A stretch of DNA of 64,000 bases, taken from Histomonas meleagridis (lineage: Eukaryota > Parabasalia > Tritrichomonadida > Dientamoebidae). Below, piece after piece: positions 19,811-28,428 of this stretch (position 1 is the stretch's first letter; the number at the start of each line of letters is the position of its first letter). Where the stretch lies: NCBI GenBank assembly GCA_020186115.1, contig WSYJ01000144.1:124001-188000 (forward strand), given 5' to 3'. The notes beneath the pieces are model-generated. The model had not been told where the DNA came from. It did not search any database and worked only from the letters and a program-made list of their open reading frames with translations. The translations under genes were made by a program, and so were the position numbers.

Positions 19811-19927
19811 AATGTCACTTTTATACTTAGATTAGTAGACACTTTTCATTTGAAAAGTTTATGTGAGTTTAAATAGTTTACACGACTTACCAGTTCACAA
19901 TTATTTTGAACGTTTAAATCTTCCGAA

Positions 19928-21883
19928 ATGTTTGAAGAAGAAATCCCAATCACAAACAGTGATATTATTAAAGTTTCAAAAATATCTCCAAGTTTCAAAA
20001 CTGTTGTGGAATGTTCAAAATCAATTCCACATGATTTTAAAATTATAACCAATAATAACACATATGAATGTCATTTATTATTAGCAGCAACATGTAGCTC
20101 TGTAATTTTAAATGCAGCTATGGAATCAGAAGAACCATTGTATGAATTTAGATATAATGGAGATGATACTTTTTTTGATCAAGTTGCTATGTTTTTTAAT
20201 GGGGAAAACATTGAAATAACGAATGAAAATGCAAATTACATACAATCTGTTTTTGAAGATTTTGGTATTGATATAAATATTGAAATTCGAATAAATTCTA
20301 TCATCTCAATTCGTTCCAAGGCATTTAATTTTCCACAAACCTTAAAATGTCTTCAACCAAACTTCATCATAAAAGTCCGTCATAAGGAACAAGCAGTTCA
20401 TCGTTTAACAGCTCAGATCTTCTGCAAAGCCATCAAAGATTTTTCTGTTCCATTTCAAATACAAAAAGACGTTAACATCGAAGAAACCGTTAACTATTTA
20501 AACGGTGGCAATGTTACCATCAACTATGAAAACATTGATGAAATTGAAGAGAGTGCTAATTTATTACAAATTACACAAATAATCAATCCCTTAAAATTTA
20601 TTCGTCCACGGCTATCAAAAGTTATGTCAACATTTATATATTCTAATTTACAAGAATATATTAATAGTATCGACCCAAAAACAATTGAAACAGTTCTTAA
20701 TACGATTAAACAATCTCGATTTTTCCTTAATGAAAGTTATCATCATGATTTAAGTATTTCAATTCTTACTGCATCAACAGTTCGTCCACTTAATAATAAT
20801 GAACATCTAATGTTTATTAAAGATTTATGTTCAATATCTGATCATTTTCATGATGAATTAATACAAGTGATTGTTACGATGACGATTTCCAAACTTTTAA
20901 GTTTTTATTTTTTACGTCAATTATATCTTCATGAAATTGTTAACATTACATTTATTGAAGAACTTTATAAAAAAATTAATATAATCAAAAAAGAATTTTA
21001 TAGTCATGATTCATATCCATTTGAAATATGGTTTCCAGATGAATTAAAATTAGAACCAATTGATTCAATGAATTCTCGACTAAGAAATAATCCAAATTAT
21101 TTCGTTGATTTCTATCATAATAATAAAGACGAATATATCAATCAAATAAACTATGGATTTAGAAATGATGAATATTCAAATGCAATTCGTAATGATGATG
21201 TTACTGAATTACAAACTGTTTTGGAACATAACAATTTTGATTTTAATCAGAAATTAGAACAAAATATATTTGAACGTAGTCTTTTTATACAAGGAAGTGT
21301 AACGCTTATACAAATTGCTTGTTTTTATGGGTCAATTAAATGTTTTAAATATTTAAAAATAAATGGCGCATCAATTGAACAATGTTCAAAATTTGCTGCA
21401 TGTAGTGGCAACATCGAAATATTAAGAATTCTTCATCAAGAAAAATGTAATTTTAAGGAAGCTCTGAATACTTCAATAATGTTTCATCAAAATGAAGTAT
21501 TTAAATGGATTAGTTCTTTTTGCCATGAAAATTATTATAGCAAAATTGATTTGGACAGATTTTCTTATAATTATCATACTAATAACTTAATTAATACGTC
21601 AATTAATTATAATAATTTGTGCGCTTTTTTGATGTTTTATCAATATGGAATAGACTTAAAGGTTTGCCCTGAAATCGTAGTGAATATATGTAATAATGGT
21701 TTATTACATTTTTTGGAATTATATATAACAATTTATGGAAATGATATAAATTACTTATCTAAAGATTTACATGGAGCTCCTGTTTATTTTGCGGTAAAAT
21801 GTTTGGCTAAAGATTGCGTTATGTTTTTGGTAAAAGAAGGTAAATGTGATTTGTTTAAATCGAGAGTTCATTTTTTGATTTAA
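19928..21883 (+). CDS. BTB-like/DUF3447 ankyrin protein, 3' end interrupted
   Basis: 651 residues. The N-terminal half has two POZ-like segments (FKIITNNNTYECHLLLAATC at about 37-56, and a second near 150-190 with HRLTAQIFCKAIKDF), a helical middle, then the trichomonad DUF3447 ankyrin region (ERSLFIQGSVTLIQIACFYG ... SKFAACSGNIEILRILHQ). The last repeat runs to KEGKCDLFKSR and then hits a stop. The missing rest of the ankyrin region (TPFELALKYGANEIVEFLE) is present just downstream in another frame (21884-21996). Such BTB/ankyrin proteins form very large families in trichomonads, probably as adaptors, with no specific role known. It is the same type as the broken gene at 16437-18938, on the other side of the SDF2 gene. 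Confidence 0.82.
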   Translation: MFEEEIPITNSDIIKVSKISPSFKTVVECSKSIPHDFKIITNNNTYECHLLLAATCSSVILNAAMESEEPLYEFRYNGDDTFFDQVAMFFNGENIEITNENANYIQSVFEDFGIDINIEIRINSIISIRSKAFNFPQTLKCLQPNFIIKVRHKEQAVHRLTAQIFCKAIKDFSVPFQIQKDVNIEETVNYLNGGNVTINYENIDEIEESANLLQITQIINPLKFIRPRLSKVMSTFIYSNLQEYINSIDPKTIETVLNTIKQSRFFLNESYHHDLSISILTASTVRPLNNNEHLMFIKDLCSISDHFHDELIQVIVTMTISKLLSFYFLRQLYLHEIVNITFIEELYKKINIIKKEFYSHDSYPFEIWFPDELKLEPIDSMNSRLRNNPNYFVDFYHNNKDEYINQINYGFRNDEYSNAIRNDDVTELQTVLEHNNFDFNQKLEQNIFERSLFIQGSVTLIQIACFYGSIKCFKYLKINGASIEQCSKFAACSGNIEILRILHQEKCNFKEALNTSIMFHQNEVFKWISSFCHENYYSKIDLDRFSYNYHTNNLINTSINYNNLCAFLMFYQYGIDLKVCPEIVVNICNNGLLHFLELYITIYGNDINYLSKDLHGAPVYFAVKCLAKDCVMFLVKEGKCDLFKSRVHFLI

Positions 21884-21996
21884 AATGTTTGTTTATAGTT
21901 TTTAAGACACCTTTTGAACTTGCTTTGAAATATGGCGCAAATGAAATTGTTGAGTTTCTGGAACCGTATATGGAAATTAATGGAATTGTAAAATAA
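21884..21996 (+). other. Out-of-frame terminal ankyrin segment (possible exon or frameshifted end)
   Basis: Encodes FKTPFELALKYGANEIVEFLEPYMEINGIVK and a stop. In-frame joining to KSR needs removal of a length equal to 2 modulo 3 (for example 32 or 41 nt). A 41-nt removal would have GT...AG ends (GTTCAT...TTTTTAAG) but not the GTATGT and ACTAACACACAG signals known for T. vaginalis introns. Pseudogenisation or a sequencing error is equally possible. Confidence 0.55.
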
Positions 21997-22044
21997 ATTT
22001 ACATAAAATGATTTATTACAAAGAAAACTAGTAAATATTAATAT

Positions 22045-22960
22045 TAATTACTTAAATATTTTGGTATATTTGCGATAATGCAATATTACAATATAACAAT
22101 GTTCGAATAAATTTTTCATTATGTCCAATCTTTTTTTTCCATATGAAACAAAACATAAAAATTAAAAAATTAAAATTTTACTGAAATAATTGTATTTAAT
22201 ATTTACTCTTTACATATTATCAAACTTAGTTATTTTTACTCTTTCGGAGATCTCTCTTATATTTCAGAACTTCTAACATATTAAAAACAAACACAAACAA
22301 AAAATAAAGTAATATCAATGAAAGTGATATAACATATATCAAAAAGAATTTTTTGATACTTGAATGATACTTGTTACATATTTCTTCATTAAATATCAAC
22401 TCATGAGTAAGTTTACTTGATAAAGTATTTACCATTTCATTGATATTTGATTCAGTTTGATTTATTTCATTACAAATTTTTGGTGTCGAATATGCAAAGC
22501 ATTTCATATCTGATAAAAAATTTAAAAATATAATTATTAACAAAATTAAAAAAGTTAGCATCATTATAACATATAACGCTAGAGATTCATATGCTTCATT
22601 TTTAAAAACATTACAAAATATAACAAGAAAGATTACTAAAAGAATAAAAGCAACTGGAGTTGCCCATGACATGGTAATCCAAACATATAAAGTGTACAAG
22701 TTGTAACTAAAGTTTTCAGGATTGATTGTGTAATCATGTTTAATTTTACTCCAATATTTTCCAGATAAAACAGTGAATCCAATACAACTAATAATAACCC
22801 CTATGATAGATGAAAATATAACAATTCCTAACAAAAGAAGCATCCGGTCACCAGGAGATATCATTTCCTTAATAAACTCTTAATGGAAAACTTGAAACAG
22901 AAGCAAAAAGTTTTAATGTTATAAATCATTCAAATGCAAAAGTGATTTGAAAACGTTTGT
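22045..22960 (-). repeat. Source copy of an inverted segmental duplication (tetraspanin-like gene plus flanks)
   Basis: The gene at 22226-22864 and about 100-180 bp on each side resemble 43821-44765 in opposite orientation. Shared flank words include AACGTTTTCA.ATCACTTTT upstream and TTTGATAATATGTAAAGAGT downstream. Confidence 0.85.
22226..22864 (-). CDS. Four-TM tetraspanin-like membrane protein
   Basis: 212 residues with four hydrophobic helices at about 8-32 (LLLLGIVIFSSIIGVIISCI), 62-85, 92-115 and 172-196. Between helices 3 and 4 is a loop of about 55 residues (FAYSTPKICNEINQTESN) with two cysteines and N-glycosylation motifs. This matches the short divergent tetraspanin-like proteins of trichomonads, although the CCG motif of canonical tetraspanins is absent. 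It likely sits in the plasma membrane or in vesicles. TCACTT at 22940-22945 is a candidate initiator (leader about 78 nt). A frameshifted paralogue is at 43981-44604. Confidence 0.72.
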   Translation of the reverse strand: MISPGDRMLLLLGIVIFSSIIGVIISCIGFTVLSGKYWSKIKHDYTINPENFSYNLYTLYVWITMSWATPVAFILLVIFLVIFCNVFKNEAYESLALYVIMMLTFLILLIIIFLNFLSDMKCFAYSTPKICNEINQTESNINEMVNTLSSKLTHELIFNEEICNKYHSSIKKFFLIYVISLSLILLYFLFVFVFNMLEVLKYKRDLRKSKNN

Positions 22961-23409
22961 TAACAAGAAATAAAATGTTACTGTATACGCTAAACATACC
23001 AATTACTGAAGTTGTTATGAAAAAAGGCATTGAATCAACAGTTCTTTAAATAAAATTTAATTTTTGTAGTAAATGCAGAAAAAAATATGAGTTATTCATT
23101 TCATCAATTTAAAAGTTTTGAGATGATACTTTATAAATTATTATGTTAATTTATAAATTGTTCATTTCTACCAATTTAAAGGTTTTGAAATGTTACTTTA
23201 TAAAGTGAAAATGTTTACCTTTATCAGAAAGTTTGAGTATGGTTTGATAACAGTTAAAAAAACAGCTTTATATTATATTGTACAAACGAAATGTGCATAA
23301 AAAAAGAACAAATATAAAAACAGAAGAGATCTTTTAAATCAACAATTGATAATAACGCTAAAATGTTTATTTGTTCCGAATAACAAAATAATGTTTTGCA
23401 TGCCAATTT
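22865..23409. other. Intergenic stretch with a short direct repeat
   Basis: Holds the promoter of the tetraspanin-like gene and a diverged direct repeat (about 43 bp): 23095-23137 and 23161-23204 share TTCATTTC..CAATTTAAA and ACTTTATAAA. No gene seen. Confidence 0.5.
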
Positions 23410-23934
23410 TCATTTCTCAATATGCGTTTTGTTGTAACTTTCATGACATTTGTTGATATAATCTATAAATTTTTGGATATCATCTTGATCTGTTTCTGTA
23501 AATTGTGTTACTTCATATATAGGAGAAAGGTTACTCTCTAAATAAGAAAATATGCTTTCATCCTTTTGATTTTTTGTGTATCCAACAACAAAGGGAGGGC
23601 TTTGGTTGACGAGTTGTGATGTCAACCAGTTGAGTGTTTTAACACTAAGCAAAACCGATGTTTGTGAAGAAATATCTGCAAAAAAGAATGACGCTATTAC
23701 ACGTGGTTGTGAGTACTGACTGACCCATTCAGCCCTTCGATCTCTTTGTGGGGGGACAATAACAAATGAATATGTCTGGTCAAAATTTCCAAGATTTCCA
23801 AAATATCTTTCCATTGTTTTAACAAAGATTGTTTGGCCACATTCCGGCATACCAAATACGAGGCACGTTGAACATTTTATCTCTGTGATATTGTTTTTCT
23901 TTTTGACCGCCTCTTTGGAAGGTCCACAGCCCAT
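23410..23934 (-). CDS. Galpha-like pseudo-GTPase with N-myristoylation motif
   Basis: 174 residues. N terminus MGCGPSKE is a strong N-myristoylation/palmitoylation signal like heterotrimeric G-alpha subunits. Residues 25-41 (LVFGMPECGQTIFVKTM) align with the G-alpha P-loop pattern (GxGESGKSTxVKQM), but the invariant lysine is Gln34. Downstream strands fit a small G-domain (FFFADISS; PPFVVGYTKNQKDE), yet no clear DxxG or NKxD is present and the protein is only half the size of G-alpha. Probably a membrane-attached protein that cannot hydrolyse, and may not bind, GTP. Could also be a divergent Ras-like protein. ATG is clear; no strict initiator seen. Confidence 0.6.
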   Translation of the reverse strand: MGCGPSKEAVKKKNNITEIKCSTCLVFGMPECGQTIFVKTMERYFGNLGNFDQTYSFVIVPPQRDRRAEWVSQYSQPRVIASFFFADISSQTSVLLSVKTLNWLTSQLVNQSPPFVVGYTKNQKDESIFSYLESNLSPIYEVTQFTETDQDDIQKFIDYINKCHESYNKTHIEK

Positions 23935-24343
23935 AAATAACGATTTTTTTGTTGAATAATGTAAAGTATTTAAAATATTGAAAAAGTTTTCAAAATTCTG
24001 AATGCATGCAAATTTGTAATAACGTTTTTTTTGCGTCGATCTGCGCTGTTAAAGGATCTGCATGATTTTTTTTTAAATTACCTCAGCAAAAATACTCCCA
24101 TACTAAATAAAATAATGGTAACTAAACATGTTGTAAAAAAAATGTTATTAAGTATGGGATGAGATTAATCAACTCTGCTCCTTATCTGATTTCTACGTAC
24201 AGAAGAATTTTATTATTACTTCATATTTTTGGGAATGTTTAATTTTTGATTATTAGTTAAATTTAATAATTTAAATTGGGATCAACACATATGTTTTAAT
24301 TATTCTATGGAAAGACTAATTTTTTCTCTGAATAATATACCTT
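23935..24343. other. Intergenic stretch with hairpin
   Basis: No gene seen; contains the inverted repeat at 24097-24158 described separately. Confidence 0.4.
24097..24158. repeat. Inverted repeat, 14-bp arms
   Basis: CCCATACTAAATAA (24097-24110) pairs with TTATTAAGTATGGG (24145-24158) with one mismatch around a 34-nt A-rich loop. May be a small transposon remnant or a structured RNA; no gene abuts it. Confidence 0.5.
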
Positions 24344-25250
24344 ATGAGTTCTATAAAAATTTATGGGGGAATAAAGATTTTGGTCGGCTGGTATCAAACT
24401 CAATTCACGTCAGCACTTGATCAACAAATTGATGAAAAAGATACAATTATTGATTCATTAGATATCAAAATTAATGTACTTACAATTAATAATGAAGAAC
24501 TTAAAAATGAGAAACTTCAAAATGATTATATGAATATAAATAATACAATTGAAGATTATAAACGAAAAGATATAAATCAAATAAAAGAAAACTAAATTAG
24601 TTCACAAAATTATTAAAAGAAAAGATGACATCATTAATAAATTGAACCAACAAATTAATATACAAATGAATTAAATCAAATAAATAAAAAAGATCAAAAT
24701 GAAACACTTAATGATAAAATAAATGAAAAAGATCAAATCATTAATTTATTAAATACACAAATTAATAAGCATAAACAAACCAATGAAAGTCAAACAAATA
24801 ATGAAAGATAAATAAAAGACAAAGAAATCAATAACTTAAAAACAATCAATGAACAATTACAAACTAAATATAATACACTTGAATTAAATTATGAGTCTTC
24901 ATATTTATCATGAAAATATCATAAAAGAACTTTATTCAAAATTAAATACATTTGAAGATATACAGAAAGAATTAATTTATACAATAAAATCATAAGAAGA
25001 TGAAAAGAATATAAATAAAACATTAAAAAATCAAAAAATGAATTATAAAATTAATATGAAATATCACAAAATGAAATAGGTAAATATTTACAAAAATATA
25101 ATGAAAAAGAAACTGAAATAATGGGTTAAAAGAAGAAATCGAAAAATATAAATCTCAAATAACTATGAATAAGAAAATGAACATAAAGAATTACAAATTG
25201 ATGAAATGGGAAAATGTAAATTTTTAAAGAAAATATATTGTAAAAAGTCA
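24344..25250 (+). pseudogene. Decayed coiled-coil protein gene
   Basis: An ATG opens 83 codons (WYQTQFTSALDQQIDEKDTI, then heptad-rich sequence), followed by about 650 bp in which coiled-coil coding continues in switching frames with many stops (KDQIINLLNTQINKHKQTNE; KDKEINNLKTINEQLQTKYN). The composition (Asn/Lys/Glu/Ile) is uniform, so this is one gene that lost its frame repeatedly. Long coiled-coil proteins are common in trichomonads; original role unknown. If the first 83 codons are expressed they would give a short coiled-coil peptide. Confidence 0.65.
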
Positions 25251-25363
25251 AACAAAATGTGATTCATGAAATCTTTTCTATTTAGTCAGTTTTCCTGAAA
25301 AAGAATATGATTTACATATTTTTTCACCATTTCATAAAATTATCATGTGTTCATAAATTTAAA

Positions 25364-25637
25364 ATGGAATCAACAAAGTGTACCAAGCTTGACTTCCAAA
25401 CACAGAAATTTTTAAAAGAGCTTATATCCAATATAATAAAATATTATGGAGTGAAACGACAATTTATTGGCGCCAAAAACAGCCGTTTACCCTCATATAA
25501 TTGAAATGCTTTCGAACAAATCCCAATTCATACTTGTTGAGTTTTTTGCCTCTATAAGCTCAAAAAGGCCAACACCCCAGTCTCATGTGTTGAGATTGTT
25601 TTCATACTGTTTTATTTTCGAGCCCAGCAAACCATAG
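25364..25637 (+). pseudogene. Frameshifted gene fragment
   Basis: Two coding-like halves: from an ATG at 25364 (LDFQTQKFLKELISNIIKYY ... GAKNSRLPSYN, stop at 25502) and, one frame over, EMLSNKSQFILVEFFASISS through RPTPQSHVLRLFSYCFIFEP to a TAG at 25637. A single-nucleotide change near 25500 would join them. GC content is higher than the flanks. Family not recognised; likely a truncated relic. Confidence 0.45.
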
Positions 25638-25658
25638 CTTTATTGCAAGAACGTTAAT

Positions 25659-26522
25659 ATGAACGATAGAAAGCACATGGAGAATTACTATGATCAAAGA
25701 CAAAAGCAAAAAACATTCCATGAAACGAACTCATTAAAAATCACAACACGTAAGCACAAAAAAGAAAATTATTTAAATGATGAAGAAATCCAAGCTTATC
25801 GTTGGATGGTTGATTCTGGATTTCTTCGTTTTATAGATTACCCAACACAAGATCGTATCATAGAAACTATTGCCGAAAATAAATTTCGTTCACTATTTCT
25901 AATGGGGCGTTTCTTTAAAATATTTGCATCAAGTCCAAAATCTCAAAATTTCTATGATATTTTGGAATCTTTACAAAACTTAATCATATGTTTCAAAGAG
26001 AAAGAAATCATTCATTGTTTCTTAAATCCGGAGCTAATCATTCGACATGATAAATCAGAAATATTCAAACTCATTATTAGCTGTTATAATTTTACAAGGC
26101 AAAGAACACACATTTCTGTCATCTCAAAAGATTTAGTTTCTCTCTCGAATTGGCTTAAATCACTGGGGATTTTTCCACCATTCTCAGATTGGTTTGTTGA
26201 TACAAGACCCCTTTATCTTATTGAAGATCCTCTTCGTAATGGAGAAGTTCTTTGTAAGATATGTGTTGTTTTTCGGCCTGAAAGGTTTCACGAAGTCATT
26301 CCACCTGCTCGAACACCGAAAGAAATGATTAAACGTAATGAAAAGGCATTAAAAGTTTTATTAGAGGAATCTATAATTGACCAAAGAGATGCAAACCTAG
26401 CTGAAGAAATTGTTAGAGGAACAACTGATGCAATTGTTCAAATATTACTAAAAGCACAAAAAGAACATCGAAAAAGAGAGGAAGCAATAATTTCATATCT
26501 TTCTTTCCTTCATAATCAGTAA
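25659..26522 (+). CDS. Calponin-homology (CH)-like domain protein
   Basis: 287 residues. The C-terminal 130 residues fit a CH domain: LSNWLKSLGIFPPFSDWF (about 165-182), LIEDPLRNGEVLCKICVVFR (about 187-206, the DGxxLC-type helix), then RNEKALKVLLEESI and a final helix. CH domains bind actin or microtubules; single divergent CH domains occur in cytoskeletal and axonemal proteins. The N-terminal part is basic and helical without a known motif. A second Met at residue 7 is an alternative start. No initiator seen. A stem-loop (26569-26597) lies just past the stop. Confidence 0.65.
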   Translation: MNDRKHMENYYDQRQKQKTFHETNSLKITTRKHKKENYLNDEEIQAYRWMVDSGFLRFIDYPTQDRIIETIAENKFRSLFLMGRFFKIFASSPKSQNFYDILESLQNLIICFKEKEIIHCFLNPELIIRHDKSEIFKLIISCYNFTRQRTHISVISKDLVSLSNWLKSLGIFPPFSDWFVDTRPLYLIEDPLRNGEVLCKICVVFRPERFHEVIPPARTPKEMIKRNEKALKVLLEESIIDQRDANLAEEIVRGTTDAIVQILLKAQKEHRKREEAIISYLSFLHNQ

Positions 26523-27189
26523 TATCAATTCACACTTATTCACATTACAGAATTACAACAATTTTTATTCGGATTTCACTGAGAAATACGAATCCGATCA
26601 AAGAAAAGACAATGAATTGATTATTATCTATTTTTTGAATTAATATCTGGTCATTACGCGCTGTTATTAAAATTCAGAAAAAGCCAATTACACCCGTTCA
26701 AAGGCAAAATTTGGTGTATTGTATTTTGTGAGTAAATTTTTACTTTTTCTTAATTATTTTGGCCGGGGAACGCTTGTCGTTTTTACTTTTTGTGATTGAC
26801 AATATTTTTCAATTGGTTCCCGCTAAGTCTCCATTGAAAATTAATCCATCAATATCTTCGTAAGTATGAAAGGACGAATGCAACAAATTTTTTATGATAT
26901 TTAATATGATATATTAACTATCTTTTATTTTTTATTTTTATTAATTTTATGTATGCGATAAAATAAACGATGATTAAAAATGAGGTAATATTTGAAAGTT
27001 TTTACCGGCTAATGTATTGAAATAATTATTTTAAATTCAAACGCAAATATCTTCTTTAATTTATGTCTAAATATGTTACAATTCTTATTTTATTGCGGAA
27101 TTTAGACAAGTAATTATATTTCAGAATATAATAATAAAAAATTTTGAATAGAATAAAATATTCGCATTTGATTGTGAACTCCCTTCAAA
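26523..27189. other. Intergenic stretch with a post-stop hairpin
   Basis: At 26569-26597 TCGGA-TTTC and GAAA-TACGAA-TCCGA form a compact stem-loop 47 bp after the CH-gene stop. Otherwise no coding-like frame. GGCCGGGGAACGC near 26761 is a small GC patch. Confidence 0.4.
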
Positions 27190-27969
27190 ATGGAAAACGA
27201 AGCTAATCGAAGTTGTCACACACAAAAAAAGCAAAATTTCTCCGAATTCGTCAAGAACTTTCTTAAATCACATGAAAATGACGTCAATACTATTATCCAG
27301 ATCAATCAATTATCAAATGAATCAGGTATTGAAAAACGGCGACTTTACGATTTCATGAACGTTTTAGTTGCTTGCGGTATATGCTCCAAATTCAATACGC
27401 ACTCATACCAATGGAATGGACTTCACTGTCTTAATAATCTTGTTTCAAATATTTCACATGAAATTGAAGTCAGAGCAATTCGTGAAGATCCTACATTCCT
27501 TTTCAATCTTCCAAAGTCACCAACAATAGGTAATTTGGTTAACAGTTTCTTGGGTGTTTTTGTATATTTTGGTATTCCTTCATTCCACATCAAAGATATA
27601 GCTCTTTTGTTTTCAGATGATGAAGAAAAATCCAAGCCTATGCTTAGGAGACTTTATTTAGTTTCTTTTTTACTTGAACGAATTGGAATTATGAAACATT
27701 CAACAAAGGTTGGTGAATGCCAAATTGATGTCGACCTTAACCAGACAATGAAAACAACCTTCGAAACAATGTCTAAAAACAGCGAATTTCCACCCGATTG
27801 CATTGAACATCAATTGAACAGGTTTGATGACTTGTATATTACCCGACTAAGAATTGACAGACGCGAGCAACTAGTTAACCACTTGCAGATGAGAGTGGAC
27901 AAAATCAGGAAGAATAACAAGTCATACAACTTGGAATTATTATCAAGGTCGTATGAAGTCGGACTCTGA
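27190..27969 (+). CDS. Atypical E2F (E2F7/8-like) transcription factor
   Basis: 259 residues with two winged-helix regions. The first (about 15-78) contains SGIEKRRLYDFMNVLVACGI and YQWNG, matching the E2F recognition helix RRxYDxxNVL and the wing. The second (about 110-180) contains PMLRRLYLVSFLLERIGIM in the same position. Two tandem E2F domains with no dimerisation or pRb-binding segment is the plan of E2F7/8/DEL factors, which bind DNA without DP and repress cell-cycle genes. RRxYD is fully kept in domain 1; in domain 2 RRLYLV lacks the Asp, so DNA contact there may be weaker. The rest is a short helical basic tail. The ATG follows GAACTCCCTTCAAA. Confidence 0.78.
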   Translation: MENEANRSCHTQKKQNFSEFVKNFLKSHENDVNTIIQINQLSNESGIEKRRLYDFMNVLVACGICSKFNTHSYQWNGLHCLNNLVSNISHEIEVRAIREDPTFLFNLPKSPTIGNLVNSFLGVFVYFGIPSFHIKDIALLFSDDEEKSKPMLRRLYLVSFLLERIGIMKHSTKVGECQIDVDLNQTMKTTFETMSKNSEFPPDCIEHQLNRFDDLYITRLRIDRREQLVNHLQMRVDKIRKNNKSYNLELLSRSYEVGL

Positions 27970-28428
27970 ACTATTGTTAGGAAAAATGATTTTGTTGTTT
28001 TCTCTGCTTTGGTGTAATCAAATTAAATTTAATCATACCATTTTGTTATTATTGAAATTTTGAATGGAAGCAGAGTCAGCACTGCAGGTTAACTGGAGGG
28101 GAGATCCAACCTTGGCAAATAGGGAAATAGTAAGAGCTGATTGATATGTTAATTGATTTTGTTTTAAACAAAATCATTGAAAAAGAATAGGGATAGAATA
28201 AAAGAAGTTGCTCTGTCGACTATCTTTTTGATATTTTTTTAACAGCCAAGGGATTTCTCTTTTTTGAATTATTTGTATTGATTTTTAATATTATAATATA
28301 TCATTTTTTCATTTCGATAACTTCTATAAATGATCGTTTAATGGTATGAAAACTCTGATGTTAGTTCTATTCTTATGTGAAATGAATTTTTTTGTGAAAC
28401 ACAGTAATAAACGGTCATATGAAAAGAA
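27970..28428. other. Intergenic stretch with a GC-richer island
   Basis: 28064-28140 is clearly less AT-rich than its flanks and begins with GGAAGCAGAG, complementary (CTCTGCTT) to 28001-28008, so an 8-bp closing stem over about 60 nt is possible. No coding frame or tRNA signature. AAACGGT at 28409-28415 lies 14 nt before the next ATG; a short out-of-frame upstream ATG (28419) also precedes it. Confidence 0.4.

Noticed and set aside
21884-21924. Canonical spliceosomal intron in the BTB/ankyrin gene
   Set aside because: The ends can be GT...AG, but the long conserved T. vaginalis splice motifs are absent, so it is reported only as an open question.
28080-28115. U1 snRNA candidate
   Set aside because: Only about 15 nt resemble U1 stem I; no ACUUACC 5' end, no loop I GAUCAYGAAG-like sequence and no Sm-like site in place.
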